This document shows positions 24,020 through 33,760 of a DNA stretch of 64,000 nt, in pieces. This DNA is from Ptiloglossa arizonensis (taxonomy: Eukaryota; Arthropoda; Insecta; Hymenoptera; Colletidae): the NCBI RefSeq assembly GCF_051014685.1, contig NC_135059.1:3286001-3350000 (forward strand), given 5' to 3'. The notes under the pieces are model-generated. The model saw nothing but the letters and a program-made list of their open reading frames with translations. It had not been told where the DNA came from and did no database searches. Position 1 is the first letter of the stretch. Each line of letters begins with the position of its first letter. Both the position numbers and the translations under genes were made by a program.

Positions 24020-25225
24020 AAAGAATGATCTACATTGAGATTTTTTGTCGGCAAAACTGTACGAGACTTCTCGATTCCAAATTACACGTGTACATTAATT
24101 TATATTTTACCAAACTATAAATATCTTCAAGTATAAACGATCGATTTCGACAAAGCGATAATTTCCTCTGCTGATCTTTCGTATCCGAAACTGCACGATT
24201 CTCGAATTTTCGAAATTTCATCGTTAACGACCCACGTTTCCGTGGAATTGGCAAATTCACATTAATTTATATTTTACCAAACTGTATAAATATCTTCAAG
24301 TATAAACGATCGATTTCGAAAGAACGATATCCGATTCTACAATAATTCCCTCTACTGATCTTTCGTATCCAAAACTGCACGAGTCTCGAATTTTATATTT
24401 ATATTTATTAGCAAACCTATACGAAACTTCTCAATTCCAAATTACACGTGTACATTAATTTATACTTCACCAAACTGTATAAATATCTTCAAATATAAAC
24501 GATCGATTTCGACAGAATGATATCCGATAATTCCCTCTACTGATCTTTCGTATCCGAAACTGCACGATTCTCGAATTTTCGAAATTTCATCGTTAACGAC
24601 CCACGTTTCCGTGGAATTGGCAAATTCACATTAATTTATATTTTACCAAACTGTATAAATATCTTCAAGTATAAACGATCGATTTCGAAAGAGAACAATT
24701 GAACTCGATATCCAATTCCACGTTAATTCCCTCTACTGATCTTTCGTATCCAAAACTGCACGATTCTCGAATTTTCGAAATGTTATCGTTAAGGGCCCGC
24801 ATTACCGTGGAATTGACAAACCTATACGAAACTTCTCGATTCCAAATTACACGTGTACATTAATTTATATTTCACCAAACTGTATAAATATCTTCAAGTA
24901 TAAACGATCGATTTCGACATAGTGATATCCGATAATTCCCTCTGTCAATCTTTCCTATCCAAAACTGCACGATTTTTGAATTTTCCAAATTTCATCGTTA
25001 ACGCTCCGTGTTTCCGTGGAATTAGCAAACCTATACGAAACTTCTCGATTCCAAATTACACGTGTACATTAATCTATATTTTCACCAAACTGTATAAATA
25101 TCTTCAAGTATAAACGATCGATTTCGAAAGAGCGATATCCGATTCCACGATAATTCCCTCTATCGATCTTTCGTATCCAAAACTGCACGATTCTCGAATT
25201 TTCGAATTTTCGAAATTTCATCGTT
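24020..25225. repeat. tandem array, ~170-230-bp unit, 6 copies
   Basis: Each unit contains TATACGAAACTTCTCGATTCC, ACACGTGTACATTAATTTATA, AAATATCTTCAAGTATAAACG, CTGATCTTTCGTATCC and AACTGCACGATTCTCGAATTT. It closes with TCATCGTTAACG and GTTTCCGTGGAATT. The AAATATCTTCAAG landmark recurs near 24119, 24290, 24483, 24658, 24887 and 25096. Some copies lack the first third of the unit, which explains the variable spacing. ACACGTGT is an embedded E-box palindrome. No coding potential. Confidence 0.92.
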
Positions 25226-25797
25226 AACGCTCCGCGTTTCCGTGGAATCCTCTCTCGGTATAGTTCGTAGCCGGCGGAACGAAACGCGAGAAAAAGTGTC
25301 GGAGTTGCGAAGGGATACAAGAGAGGAACGAAAGGGAGCCGCGAGTACGATGAACGCTCGGGAAAAATTGTAGCGTGCACACTCGCTGGTTGTGCATCGC
25401 GTTCGTTCGTTTCTTTTTACTCTCACCTTTATTCCACGTTACCGAAGGAACTCGCGAGGTCTCTCAAGGCTGTGGCTCTCCGACTTTTCGTGCCGAGCCA
25501 CGCATACGCAATTTGCCTTTCGGCCATTGTCATTTCTGCACGATACGGAGCCGCCGGTGTTTCCTTCTCCGTGTCGGTGCACGGACGAAATATTTCACGT
25601 AACGCGGCTAAGGAGTATCGTTTTAAAAAGCGCGCCGAAACGGAAGCAAATTAGAACAGATTTTGTGGGAGAAACTCGCCGAGGAAATAAACAACGAGCG
25701 TACCTTGTTGTTTCGTGTTATGTAAAAGTCGACGGTCGTTCTTCGGTTAATAAAAATCCGTGAGAATCCAAATTTTAACGATTTTACTGGATCGATA
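25226..25797. other. CpG-rich unique island beside the array
   Basis: Unique DNA with raised GC to about 25650, then AT-rich. Overlapping plus-strand frames (25392-25763 and two others) are open but share no domain with anything I know. It ends at the left boundary of the TIR element. Confidence 0.4.
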
Positions 25798-26760
25798 TAG
25801 GGTGTCTTGTAATTCATGGGACCTACTCGAAGTGTTGCACAGTCAAAAACGATAAAATGGTTTGTACAAACAAATGTGCTGTCTGGTCTTCGTTCGCGAG
25901 ATTATAAGAAATTTTGTAAACAGAATGGACTCTTCGTTAAACTTGATCAATTGTTATATTTTATAAGAAAGAAATTAATCTGTTTACAGATAATATTTGA
26001 TGTGTTTTGTACGACCATTTGTACGACTATGTTTTGTACGACTATCGAAAGGATAACCGGATAGTTGACAAGAGGTTGGTTGGAACGAATGCAACAATGA
26101 TCTAGGGAGTGCCAGATGTCGATAGCAAATGGAGAGTGTTAAGTTTTAAGAACTGTATTCATATTGGCGCAGAAAGGTCGTAAGTTACGAGGTCAATGGT
26201 TAGGCTGTATTTTCCTTTTTGGTTTTTCCATTCAGTTCCAAGTCGAGAATCACAAAAAGCACACCATTGTGTCGTTTTTCATACTAAATTGTATTACTGC
26301 ATATTTCTTTATCCCTTTATATTCTAATATGTACAATCTATACTATACTACTGGATACACGAGATCCCTACATATTATAATAAACTACATATTACAATCT
26401 TAACTTTACAACAGGTTGCTTGTTGGGAAATGGAAGGTGGTAATTTTGAATATTTTTTTATAAAAGTACTCCGATAACATAAAGTCTGTTATATCTTGTA
26501 AACAAAGATGAATAGTACATACGTTTATATAAACTTTCTTCGTTGCTTTTGTGCCTTGGTATAAGGTTCTATATTAATACAACGTTATTCGATCAAGTCA
26601 AGTTTTTTTTTGCTACTATTTCTATTTCACTTGTCACACAATATTTGAATTGACAAAAGTATATTTAAAAATTTCTGTTTCAAATTAATATATAATATAA
26701 TATATTCACCAATATATAATCAACTTCTGAAGTGGAGCCTATAAATTACGGGACACCCTG
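25798..26760. mobile_element. 963-bp TA-flanked TIR element (Tc1/mariner-like ends)
   Basis: The left end TAGGGTGTCTTGTAATTCAT and the right end, read on the minus strand, CAGGGTGTCCCGTAATTTAT match at 16 of 20 positions. Both are followed by GGG or AGG. TA flanks each side (25796-25797 and 26761-26762). No transposase frame is present, so it is non-autonomous. A solo LTR is nested inside (26079-26413). Without the LTR and one target duplication the element is about 620 bp. Part of its right half recurs inverted at 28308-28440. Confidence 0.75.
26079..26413 (+). mobile_element. solo LTR, copy 1, nested in the TIR element
   Basis: It starts GTTGGAACGAATGCAACAA, having apparently lost the first T of a TGTTGG start, and ends CTTTACAACA. 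It is flanked by the direct repeat GGTTG (26074-26078 and 26414-26418), a 5-bp target-site duplication typical of LTR retrotransposons. An AATAAA-like signal (TATAATAAACTA) lies about 40 bp before the end. No internal retroelement sequence follows, so it is a solo LTR from recombination. The second copy is at 33268-33572. The superfamily is not determined. Confidence 0.8.
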
Positions 26761-26762
26761 TA

Positions 26763-28307
26763 CAGATCTCCCATATAATTTAATACGACAGTTAATCGAT
26801 TCATTTGTATCGTATTCAAATGACCCATAGTGCCCCTAGTAGTTGGATTTAAATGTCCCGTAAGAAGTCACAAGTGCGCGTAAACTTTAGAAAAATCATA
26901 AAGAACGACGACAAATATTTTCCATTGAAATTTTGCAAGCATAATCTCGAAGCAGTGTTCTATGCGCAATGCATCGTAATTTTAAGTCGTCGCAATGGTG
27001 CTCGTCGCAAACAAGCTCGTTCAACAATTCGAACGTATTAATACAGTTTAAGATTATTTTACAAGAAGTCTCTCCAAAATTTTTCGTTCTCGATATAAAT
27101 TTCAAAAGACCATTTTTTCGTATCTAGTTCCGTACAAATAACAGCGAGCGTAAGTATGCAAATTGAGCAAAGAATTTTAAGAAAATTGCACCCTTCTAAG
27201 GCCGCGTTATTTTTACATACAGTTGATACTAACTAAGTGTTTGGTACTCCAGGTTATTCGGGGTTAACCACATCCTGACGGAAGTGGACGTAACGACCCC
27301 ACGATTTCGATTTCGTTGCCTGTCTTTCCGCCTTGTGTCCACCCGTGTAATTATGCCACGAGTACCCGTGACGATTTCGCTCGATGCGAAGATCGCGTAA
27401 AAACGAAATCGAATAAACAGGAAACGTTCGATTAACGAGAAACAGGGTCGATTTACAGTACGTTTCGATACCTCTCGTGATCGTTGAGAATTATTATCCC
27501 TCGAAAATATTCACGATCGTGAACGTGTTTAACCGTTTCAGTTATCGAGATAAAAAATATGATTTTTGGTACACAGATGTGTGAGATTATTTCGAATTTA
27601 TTCCTAATTGCTAATAAACAACACTTGTGAAGTCTTTAATCCCAAAAATGTTGGTACTCAGTGTAGAATTAAATATCTTTATCGTTAATAATATACATTA
27701 TTTTAGGAGACACAGGAAGTAAGTTTCATAGTACGTTGTGCTTTATTAAATTATGACACGAAGTATAATTTATTATTGTAATTGTTGCAGTAATTTTTGT
27801 ACCATTTTGATACAAGTTTTGTATGCAAATTGTGAATGTGGTGTATTGGATACGTCGATTGAGAAATCTCTTCTCGTTTCGTGTTCTTTGTTACTTTAGG
27901 GATAATAGGATTAAATACACCGAATGCAATTGAAATATCATTTAACAATTCTAAAAGGCAGAGTCACAATAACGATAACGTGCAGGCTGGAATGGCAATG
28001 GTTGAAAATTTCAAACTGTACATACGTAAATAGAACGCTGCAATATCAATTGGGCGCATTCGTGCGCCGCAGTGGTCACCGGTGATTCTCAATGAGATAA
28101 CTATACCACGCACGATGATATAGTTTAATTCAATCATATTATATAATATTTTATCATTACGTGCCTACAATGGTGAATATTTCACTGCGGTGGGGAGAGC
28201 AAGGCATACGAAATTCGCTGGCCGGTCAATGCGTTAACCACTTTATTGTCGTACTCGAGTTAACTCGGTTGGATAAACAAACGATACCGTGAATAGCGTT
28301 ATACCTA
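26763..28307. other. AT-rich DNA with one piggyBac-like end and a GC-rich core
   Basis: 27240-27480 is a GC-richer unique patch. The rest is AT-rich. At 28225-28237 the sequence GTCAATGCG-TTAA resembles the right end of the TTAA-flanked element at 31762-32509. It is preceded by a unique GC-rich stretch (about 28050-28100 and 28180-28220) that may be the body of the same kind of element. I could not find a matching left end. Confidence 0.35.
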
Positions 28308-28440
28308 AAATTTGAAACAGAAATTTTAAATATACTTTCGTCAATTCAAATATTGGACAAGTGAAAGAGAAATACTACCAAAAAGAAACTCGACAAGGAA
28401 AAACGAAAGAAAACGTTGTATTAATTTTATATAATATAAC
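28308..28440 (-). mobile_element. inverted partial copy of the 25798-26760 element
   Basis: Read on the minus strand, this segment matches 26575-26690. Shared words include TTAATACAACGTT, CAAGTTT or CGAGTTT before TACTATTT, TTTCACTTGTC, AATATTTGAATTGAC, AAAGTATATTTAAAA and TTTCTGTTTCAAATT. The match fades at both sides, so this is a fragment of a related element, not a full copy. No coding capacity. Confidence 0.75.
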
Positions 28441-28530
28441 ATAATGTAAATACTGAGTGTAATTTATTAATTTTGTATCGTAAACATTAGATTTATACCT
28501 GAAGAGAAGTACAATGTGATGAAATGTATA

Positions 28531-29035
28531 CAGGGTGGCCCACTTAACTCGATCGATTTAATATTTTTCGTAACTAGAGGACGAATCAAAATTTCTTTTA
28601 TCACGAAAGCCACGATTTCGAAGAACCTTCGAGACGATGACGTTTGTGTTTTTCTTATGTAAATTTTCAAGGTCATCGTCGACTTTCTTCCTCGTAACCC
28701 TACAATTTTGTTCGCTTACCGGCCAGCAGGTATCGAGACGAATTCTACGAGTTGAAAAACAAGCATTTTCTTACGTAATGGAACGATACGACGATAAAAA
28801 CATTCGAGCGAGTAATTTTGCACGAACTGGATGACACGCGATGTCGTAATCTTGGACTCGAACTTATTTAAACTCGCGGTAGACGTACAAAAATGCAGTC
28901 GGTGATCGTCACTTGAAAAAACGTACGAAAGATTAAACGTCATCGCCTCGAAGGTGCTTCGAAATCTCGTCATTCGTATGAAAAAAATTTCGATTCGTCC
29001 GTTGATTATGAAGAAAAATTGAATTGCTACATTTA
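28531..29035. mobile_element. foldback element with ~130-bp inverted arms
   Basis: The left arm (about 28555-28685) and right arm (about 28898-29030) are inverted copies. GGACGAATCAAAATTTC, GATTTCGAAGAACCTTCGAG and CGATGACGTTT on the left pair with the complements of GGACGAATCGAAATTT, GATTTCGAAGCACCTTCGAG and CGATGACGTTT on the right. The left tip is TA-CAGGGTGGCCC, like the other CAGGGTG elements. The right tip is lost or diverged. The roughly 210-bp loop has no recognisable gene. Confidence 0.75.
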
Positions 29036-29040
29036 AACGA

Positions 29041-29510
29041 TTTCCTCTTTGTATATTCAAGTACAAGTCTTCAAGTACAAACTTAGTTTTTACGATACTT
29101 GAAAAGACGTTACAAAACCGTTATTAAACTAAAAGGATCGCATAAAAGAACGTAATGAAGGCTCTAAACGAATACTTGAAACAATGCTGGACGATAAGAG
29201 AAGGAAACAAACATAAAAACTTACGATAAATTTACCACCATGGTATCTCAAGTTCCCATCAAACGTTACTCGTTTCGAGAATAAGCAAGACACACCTCTT
29301 ATATTACTCAAGAGGTATCAATACTCAAAACTATCGAACCAACGAATCCCCTAAAAAGTTTATAGCTCACCTTCCTCGAAAGTTCGATCACCACCGTGAT
29401 CACCGGCGAAACGTCACGAGCCGCCATCGCGCATCGTTGTAAAATTCTCTCGATAACGAAGGAAAAGACGAAAAGAGATTCCTCGCGTTATTAAACCGGT
29501 CGATCGCGGT
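29041..29510. other. AT-rich unique DNA, nothing recognised
   Basis: No repeat, transposon end or convincing reading frame. GC rises toward the next island from about 29380. Confidence 0.5.
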
Positions 29511-30250
29511 CTAATTAAGTACCGTGGACGCGCCTTTCTCGTCGACCTACAATCGAAAACGAAGGAGACGCTGCGAAGCGCACCCTTTCGAGCTTCGTTG
29601 TCGTCCACCTGCCGATAAGAAAATCGACGGGTGGACGACGAAAGGAAGAAAGAAAGAAAAAAAAAAAAAGAAAAAAGGAAACGAAAACGAAAAAAGGAGA
29701 AATAATTGAAGCGTCAATGGCGACTTTCGAGGTACATTTCGCAACTGAAGCGAGCAACAGCAGCGCGAAAGAAACGGATCATAATAGGCTGGCGCGACGC
29801 GCGAGAAAGACGGAGAGAGGAGAGTAGATCTGCTTCGCCGGTGAAGCAGGCGCAACTCCACCGTGGCCAGGTATATAAGCCGATGGGATTCTGGGATTCA
29901 TTAGCGTAATTAACGGTCCCTCATTAAGCGTATTATGGAACGAACGGGGGCCCATCCTTGCTTAGCCGAGCCACCGCATCGGGTGGCTTTCTGCAAACGG
30001 AACCACGCGTCAATTACATTCGAGTCGCGTGCTACTCGTTTCGCTGTACGCGTCCGTTTTGTCTTTCGCCAACAGCAGGACCTGCCTTTCCGGGGGTAAA
30101 GAAGTTCACGCGTTGTTTTGTAGTAATTAACCCTCTCGAGCTCCGCGCGCCGAATTCAATTCGACGACATATCCTCGCTATAATGAATTCCCGCCTCGTG
30201 CTGAATTACAAACAGGAGCACTCGACCGAGACGCGATATTAACGATCAGT
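29511..30250. other. CpG-rich island with a purine tract and a promoter-like site
   Basis: A purine run (AAAGAAAGAAAA type) lies at 29640-29700. It is followed by unique GC-rich DNA to about 30150. The frames at 29547-29861 (minus) and 29706-29909 (plus) are antisense shadows of one another. The TATA/initiator pair inside is listed separately. The segment 29895-29960 carries several ATTA/TAAT cores. Confidence 0.4.
29872..29903 (+). promoter_or_regulatory. TATA box plus initiator-like core promoter
   Basis: TATATAAG at 29872-29879 sits in GC-rich DNA, where it is not expected by chance as often as in the AT-rich parts. Twenty-eight bases downstream is TTCATTAG, one mismatch from the insect initiator TCAKTY with A at 29900. 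Downstream, an ATG at 29935 opens a 54-codon frame to TAA at 30097-30099 of unknown product. TAATTAA and CATTAAG homeodomain cores lie just after the start. Function is inferred. Confidence 0.3.
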
Positions 30251-30640
30251 TGTCCGAGAACGATATTATTGTTGCTATAGTTTGTATCTATTGATTGTTG
30301 GGTCTCATCGGAGGAATTCTCCGGTCGATTCTACGGAGAAATATTTTTTATAGAGGAAAGAGACTGCGATGGAGTTAAGATGTTCTCTTTTCATCGTGTC
30401 TCGAGAAGGTGGAAATAGAACACCGCTCGAAAGTAAATGTTTAAACAGGAATATGAACGCGATAATGAACCAAGGTGTCGTAAAATTCTTTGTCACCGAT
30501 ATTAACCGTTTAGAGTTACGCATCGAGTCGACTTTCCGGTTAGAATTGAATTCTATTACAGTTGCCTTTACGAGCCGCGTCCTCGATGGGTCCTCCGTTT
30601 AGTTTTATTCTCGTTTAACGACTTCGTTGCGCCGTTACGG
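30251..30640. other. mixed unique DNA, nothing recognised
   Basis: Moderate GC, no repeats. A 77-codon plus frame and a 72-codon minus frame overlap and have no known domain. Confidence 0.45.
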
Positions 30641-31075
30641 AATATAGGTAAAATAAATATGGAATCGAAAAGGGAGTAAAGTGAAAGAAGCAATGGAGTA
30701 AGAGAATAAATAATAGTACTCTTTTAAGAAGGGGAATTTTAATACGTTTAATTCTTCTTCGAGGCAATGTCACCAAGTTCGTAACTAGAGAGTAAAGTGA
30801 AAGAAGCAATGGAGTAAGAGAATAAATAATAGTATTCTTTTAAGAACGAGAATTTTAATTCGTTTAATTCTTCTTCGAGGCAATGTCTCCAAGTATAATT
30901 TCTAAAATAAATATTTCTTATAACATTGAAACCCGAAGAAACTATCAAAGTAATTCCCCTTCGAAGCAATGTTTCCAAATTCGTAACTTCACGGGAAACG
31001 TCACACGTCGAATACAATAATTTCCAAATTAAATATTTCTCGCGATGCCAAAACCCGAAGTAATGATCCAATAAT
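30641..31075. repeat. 116-bp tandem duplication with decayed further copies
   Basis: GAGTAAAGTGAAAGAAGCAA begins at 30673 and again at 30789, and the copies are nearly identical through GGCAATGTCACCAAGT or GGCAATGTCTCCAAGT. Further decayed echoes (GAAGCAATGTTTCCAAAT) continue to about 31075. The minus-strand frame across it is translated repeat. Confidence 0.85.
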
Positions 31076-31757
31076 CTCCTCTTGGAGGAGATCGCTCTGA
31101 AATTTCATTGTCGGCCGTTAGCTAACGAGTCTTGAGTCGCGCGTCGTTGCTAATCTCGTTGCCCGATAAATTCGAAAATAACAGTACAAGGGGGGGTCCC
31201 GTTGTAAAATAAAACGCGCGATGCGTGTGTCCGACAAAGGCCGAAGGGCGCCGCGTAAGAGGGGTTGGCGCGTGCCACCCGAACCCTGAAATCGGAGGCG
31301 ATGATAGGTTGAAACGGTGATCCGTCGTCGTAGAGTTCCGACTGTTTCGTTATCGGGGCGGCACGAAGGGATCCCTGTATTCGACGCCCCTTAATTTTTC
31401 ATCTTACGCGGGACCCCGGAGTCGTTTGAACGTTAAACTCGTTTGCACGATGTCGTCCGTGCACGGAGCACGCACCTTGCCTTATCAGCTCCACGGGCAT
31501 AAACGGACGCGCTTGAACACCGTCTGCGCGCGTAAGAAGGTTAGAACCTGGACAGAAATATCCGAAGATGGGGGCACCTGGAATGTGTAAGGCTGCAGGA
31601 GCATGTGGACGCTCGTGACTTTCGTTCGACGCTTGCTCGTTTGCAGCTAACGTATGCCATCCGTGTGAATACGTTAAATACAATAGCTCGACCGTAGTAA
31701 CCAAGAAAAGGTCCAACGGCGGAATGTACGCACGATGCTCGCGATGGTTTCTCAATG
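31076..31757. other. GC-rich unique island
   Basis: A CpG-rich unique block containing GGGGGGTCCC at about 31191. A 133-codon minus-strand ATG frame begins inside the adjacent piggyBac-like element (31800) and runs to 31399. Because it crosses that element's boundary, it is unlikely to be an original gene. The island may be regulatory or untranslated DNA. Confidence 0.35.
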
Positions 31758-31761
31758 TTAA

Positions 31762-32509
31762 CCCATTGACGCGTCTATCTTGTTTCATTGTCCGTACCAT
31801 TGAGAACGTATTCGAGAAGAAGATCTACGAGTCGTGTTTATCGCGTAACAATGTTTATTCGCAACGAGTCGGTTTCGCAGCAAGAAGATTTGCGTTAGAA
31901 ATATATCGAGCCTTCCGTGGACCGCGAACCACGTTCGTTGATTATTTACAAATTTGCAAACATCGTTTTACAGAATAACAAAAAGGAAAGAAACTGGAAA
32001 AAGAGGACAAGAAATGGTGACGACGAGGTGTTTTCCTCGTCATTCTCTTCGTATGTAAATAATGAAAATGAGTGTTTTTATCATTTTCTTTTCTTTTTCT
32101 TGGAATTATTTTCCTGTCGATACACAGAATTACGGTGAAATTTTTTAAATTGTACACTGTAATTCGTGTAAACGTAAAATTCCGATACATAGAATTACGG
32201 TGAAGTTTTTAAAATTGTACACTGTGATTCGTGTAAACATAAAATTCTAATACACAGAATTACGGTGAAGATTTTAAAATTGTACACTGTAATTCGTGTA
32301 AACGTAAAATTCTGATAAACGGAATTACGATGAAATTTTTAATATTGTACACTGCAAAATTATATATTCGCGCGTACCGTCGTTTCCTCGTAAAGAGGGC
32401 GAAAGTAATTAAGAAGCAATAATTGTATCGCGAGCGTCCGAGAGAGCATCGTTGATAAACGGACTTAACTGCTCCGGTCGTCCCTCGAACGTCTGTTGAT
32501 GTCAATGGG
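31762..32509. mobile_element. 748-bp piggyBac-like non-autonomous element, TTAA target sites
   Basis: The left end is TTAA-CCCATTGAC and the right end, read on the minus strand, is TTAA-CCCATTGAC. That is a perfect 9-bp terminal repeat beginning CCC with a TTAA duplication (31758-31761 and 32510-32513). TTAA plus a CCC terminus is the signature of the piggyBac superfamily. No transposase frame is present. The interior holds a 64-66-bp minisatellite. A possible related right end is at 28225-28237. Confidence 0.72.
32118..32360. repeat. 64-66-bp tandem repeat, 4 copies, inside the piggyBac-like element
   Basis: Copies start at about 32118, 32182, 32248 and 32312. Each reads GATACACAGAATTACGGTGAA or a close variant, then AAATTGTACACTGTAATTCG and TGTAAACGTAAAATTC. 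The last copy is the most diverged and truncated. Confidence 0.92.
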
Positions 32510-32513
32510 TTAA

Positions 32514-33262
32514 CTGGAGCGTGAGCTTTGTAACGTTAGATGTCTGGATTTGGCACTTTGACACCGTCGGGAGCATGGATTTTAGCAGGTTCGAATCGAG
32601 TGAAATTTCAACGTCGAGTCCGCGATCGCGAGGAAAATTTTTACAGCTTCACCTCGGTCTTAACGTCGAACAACGTTCACGCGTAAAATGTCACGCACCG
32701 AACGAACTTGAGCTTACCAAATTAAGTCCGCGTTTAGAAAATGCAAGGTTGTTCCGAAAGACACCTAGACAGCGATACGATTAAATCGAATACGTGTTAA
32801 TTAGAATACAGTGCACAGAGTACTTGGTCAGAGGCGGAAAACCTCGTTATCTCCGAGATGACGATCCGATACCGAGAAACAATCTGATCAGTTTCGAAGG
32901 ACACATCTCTGTCGTACTTGTGTTTTCCATGTTCTATTTTGTTTCGTCTTGACACGAGATTTTATTCACACGTGTGTGTTTAAGAAAAAAAAAACACGTA
33001 AGTTTTCCTTCTTCTCTATTTCTCTCATTTAATTACCAAACTTCTCCTCTTTTCTACTTACCAATTTTTACGATGATTATTTTATCACCTATATAATACG
33101 GTGAGATATGTAGGACTCCGACAATTGTTTAAGTATTTCCAGACATTTAAGAAAAGAATCTAATTTTCATATTCACAATCCTCTTACTACCTTACTTTAC
33201 TTATTAAGAATATTCAAACGAGTGCAACATTGTACTATCGACGTTAAAACGAACGACTCATT
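32514..33262. other. mixed to AT-rich unique DNA
   Basis: 32514-32900 has moderate GC and an 87-codon frame without a recognisable product. GGTTGTTCCGAAAG at 32747 resembles the mariner-type end at 38418 but has no partner. From 32930 the sequence is AT-rich and empty. Confidence 0.45.
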
Positions 33263-33267
33263 TGAAA

Positions 33268-33572
33268 TATTGGAATGAATGCAACAACGATCTTAAGGGT
33301 GGCAGATATCGATGTCAGTTTTAAGAACTGTCTCCGTATTGGCGCGGAAGTTTTCCTTTTTGGTTTTTCTTTTTAGTCGAGTTCCAAGTCCAGAGTCAGA
33401 AAGACCACACGACACTGTCGTCGTTCATATCAAGACACATCACTGTATACGCATTTCTTCGAACTTAATATTCTTATTTATATATACAATTACTATACTA
33501 CTAGATACGCGAGATCCCTGCATACTAAATCCCTTATAATAAACTAGATATTATAATCTGAACTTTACAACA
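33268..33572 (+). mobile_element. solo LTR, copy 2
   Basis: It starts TATTGGAATGAATGCAACAA and ends CTTTACAACA. It is flanked by the perfect 5-bp duplication TGAAA (33263-33267 and 33573-33577). It aligns along its length with 26079-26413, sharing TTTTAAGAACTGT, TATTGGCGC, TTTCCTTTTTGGTTTTTC, GAGATCCCT and TATAATAAACTA. It is about 30 bp shorter than copy 1 because of small internal deletions. Copies at two sites with different target duplications prove this is a dispersed LTR family. Confidence 0.85.
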
Positions 33573-33605
33573 TGAAATTTCGCTGAAAAAGCTTTCCAAC
33601 CCCTG

Positions 33606-33760
33606 ATTTACATCCAAATTGCAAAAGTCTCGTAACTACCCCTGGTCTAGATCCAAATTACAAAAGTCTCGTAACTACCCCTGGTCTAGATCCAAATTAC
33701 AAAAGTCTCGTAACTACCCCTGGTCTAGATCCAAATTACAAAAGTCTCGTAACTACCGAG
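33606..33760. repeat. 39-bp minisatellite, 4 copies
   Basis: The unit is TCTAGATCCAAATTAC followed by AAAAGTCTCGTAACTACCCCTGG. The three inner copies are essentially identical and the first (GATTTACATCCAAATTGC) has diverged. It begins about 30 bp after the target duplication of the solo LTR. Confidence 0.96.

Noticed and set aside
31399..31800. 133-codon minus-strand ATG frame
   Set aside because: It starts inside the piggyBac-like element and crosses its boundary, so it is an accidental fusion of two sequences.
32747..32761. GGTTGTTCCGAAAG resembling the mariner-type end
   Set aside because: A single short match without an inverted partner.
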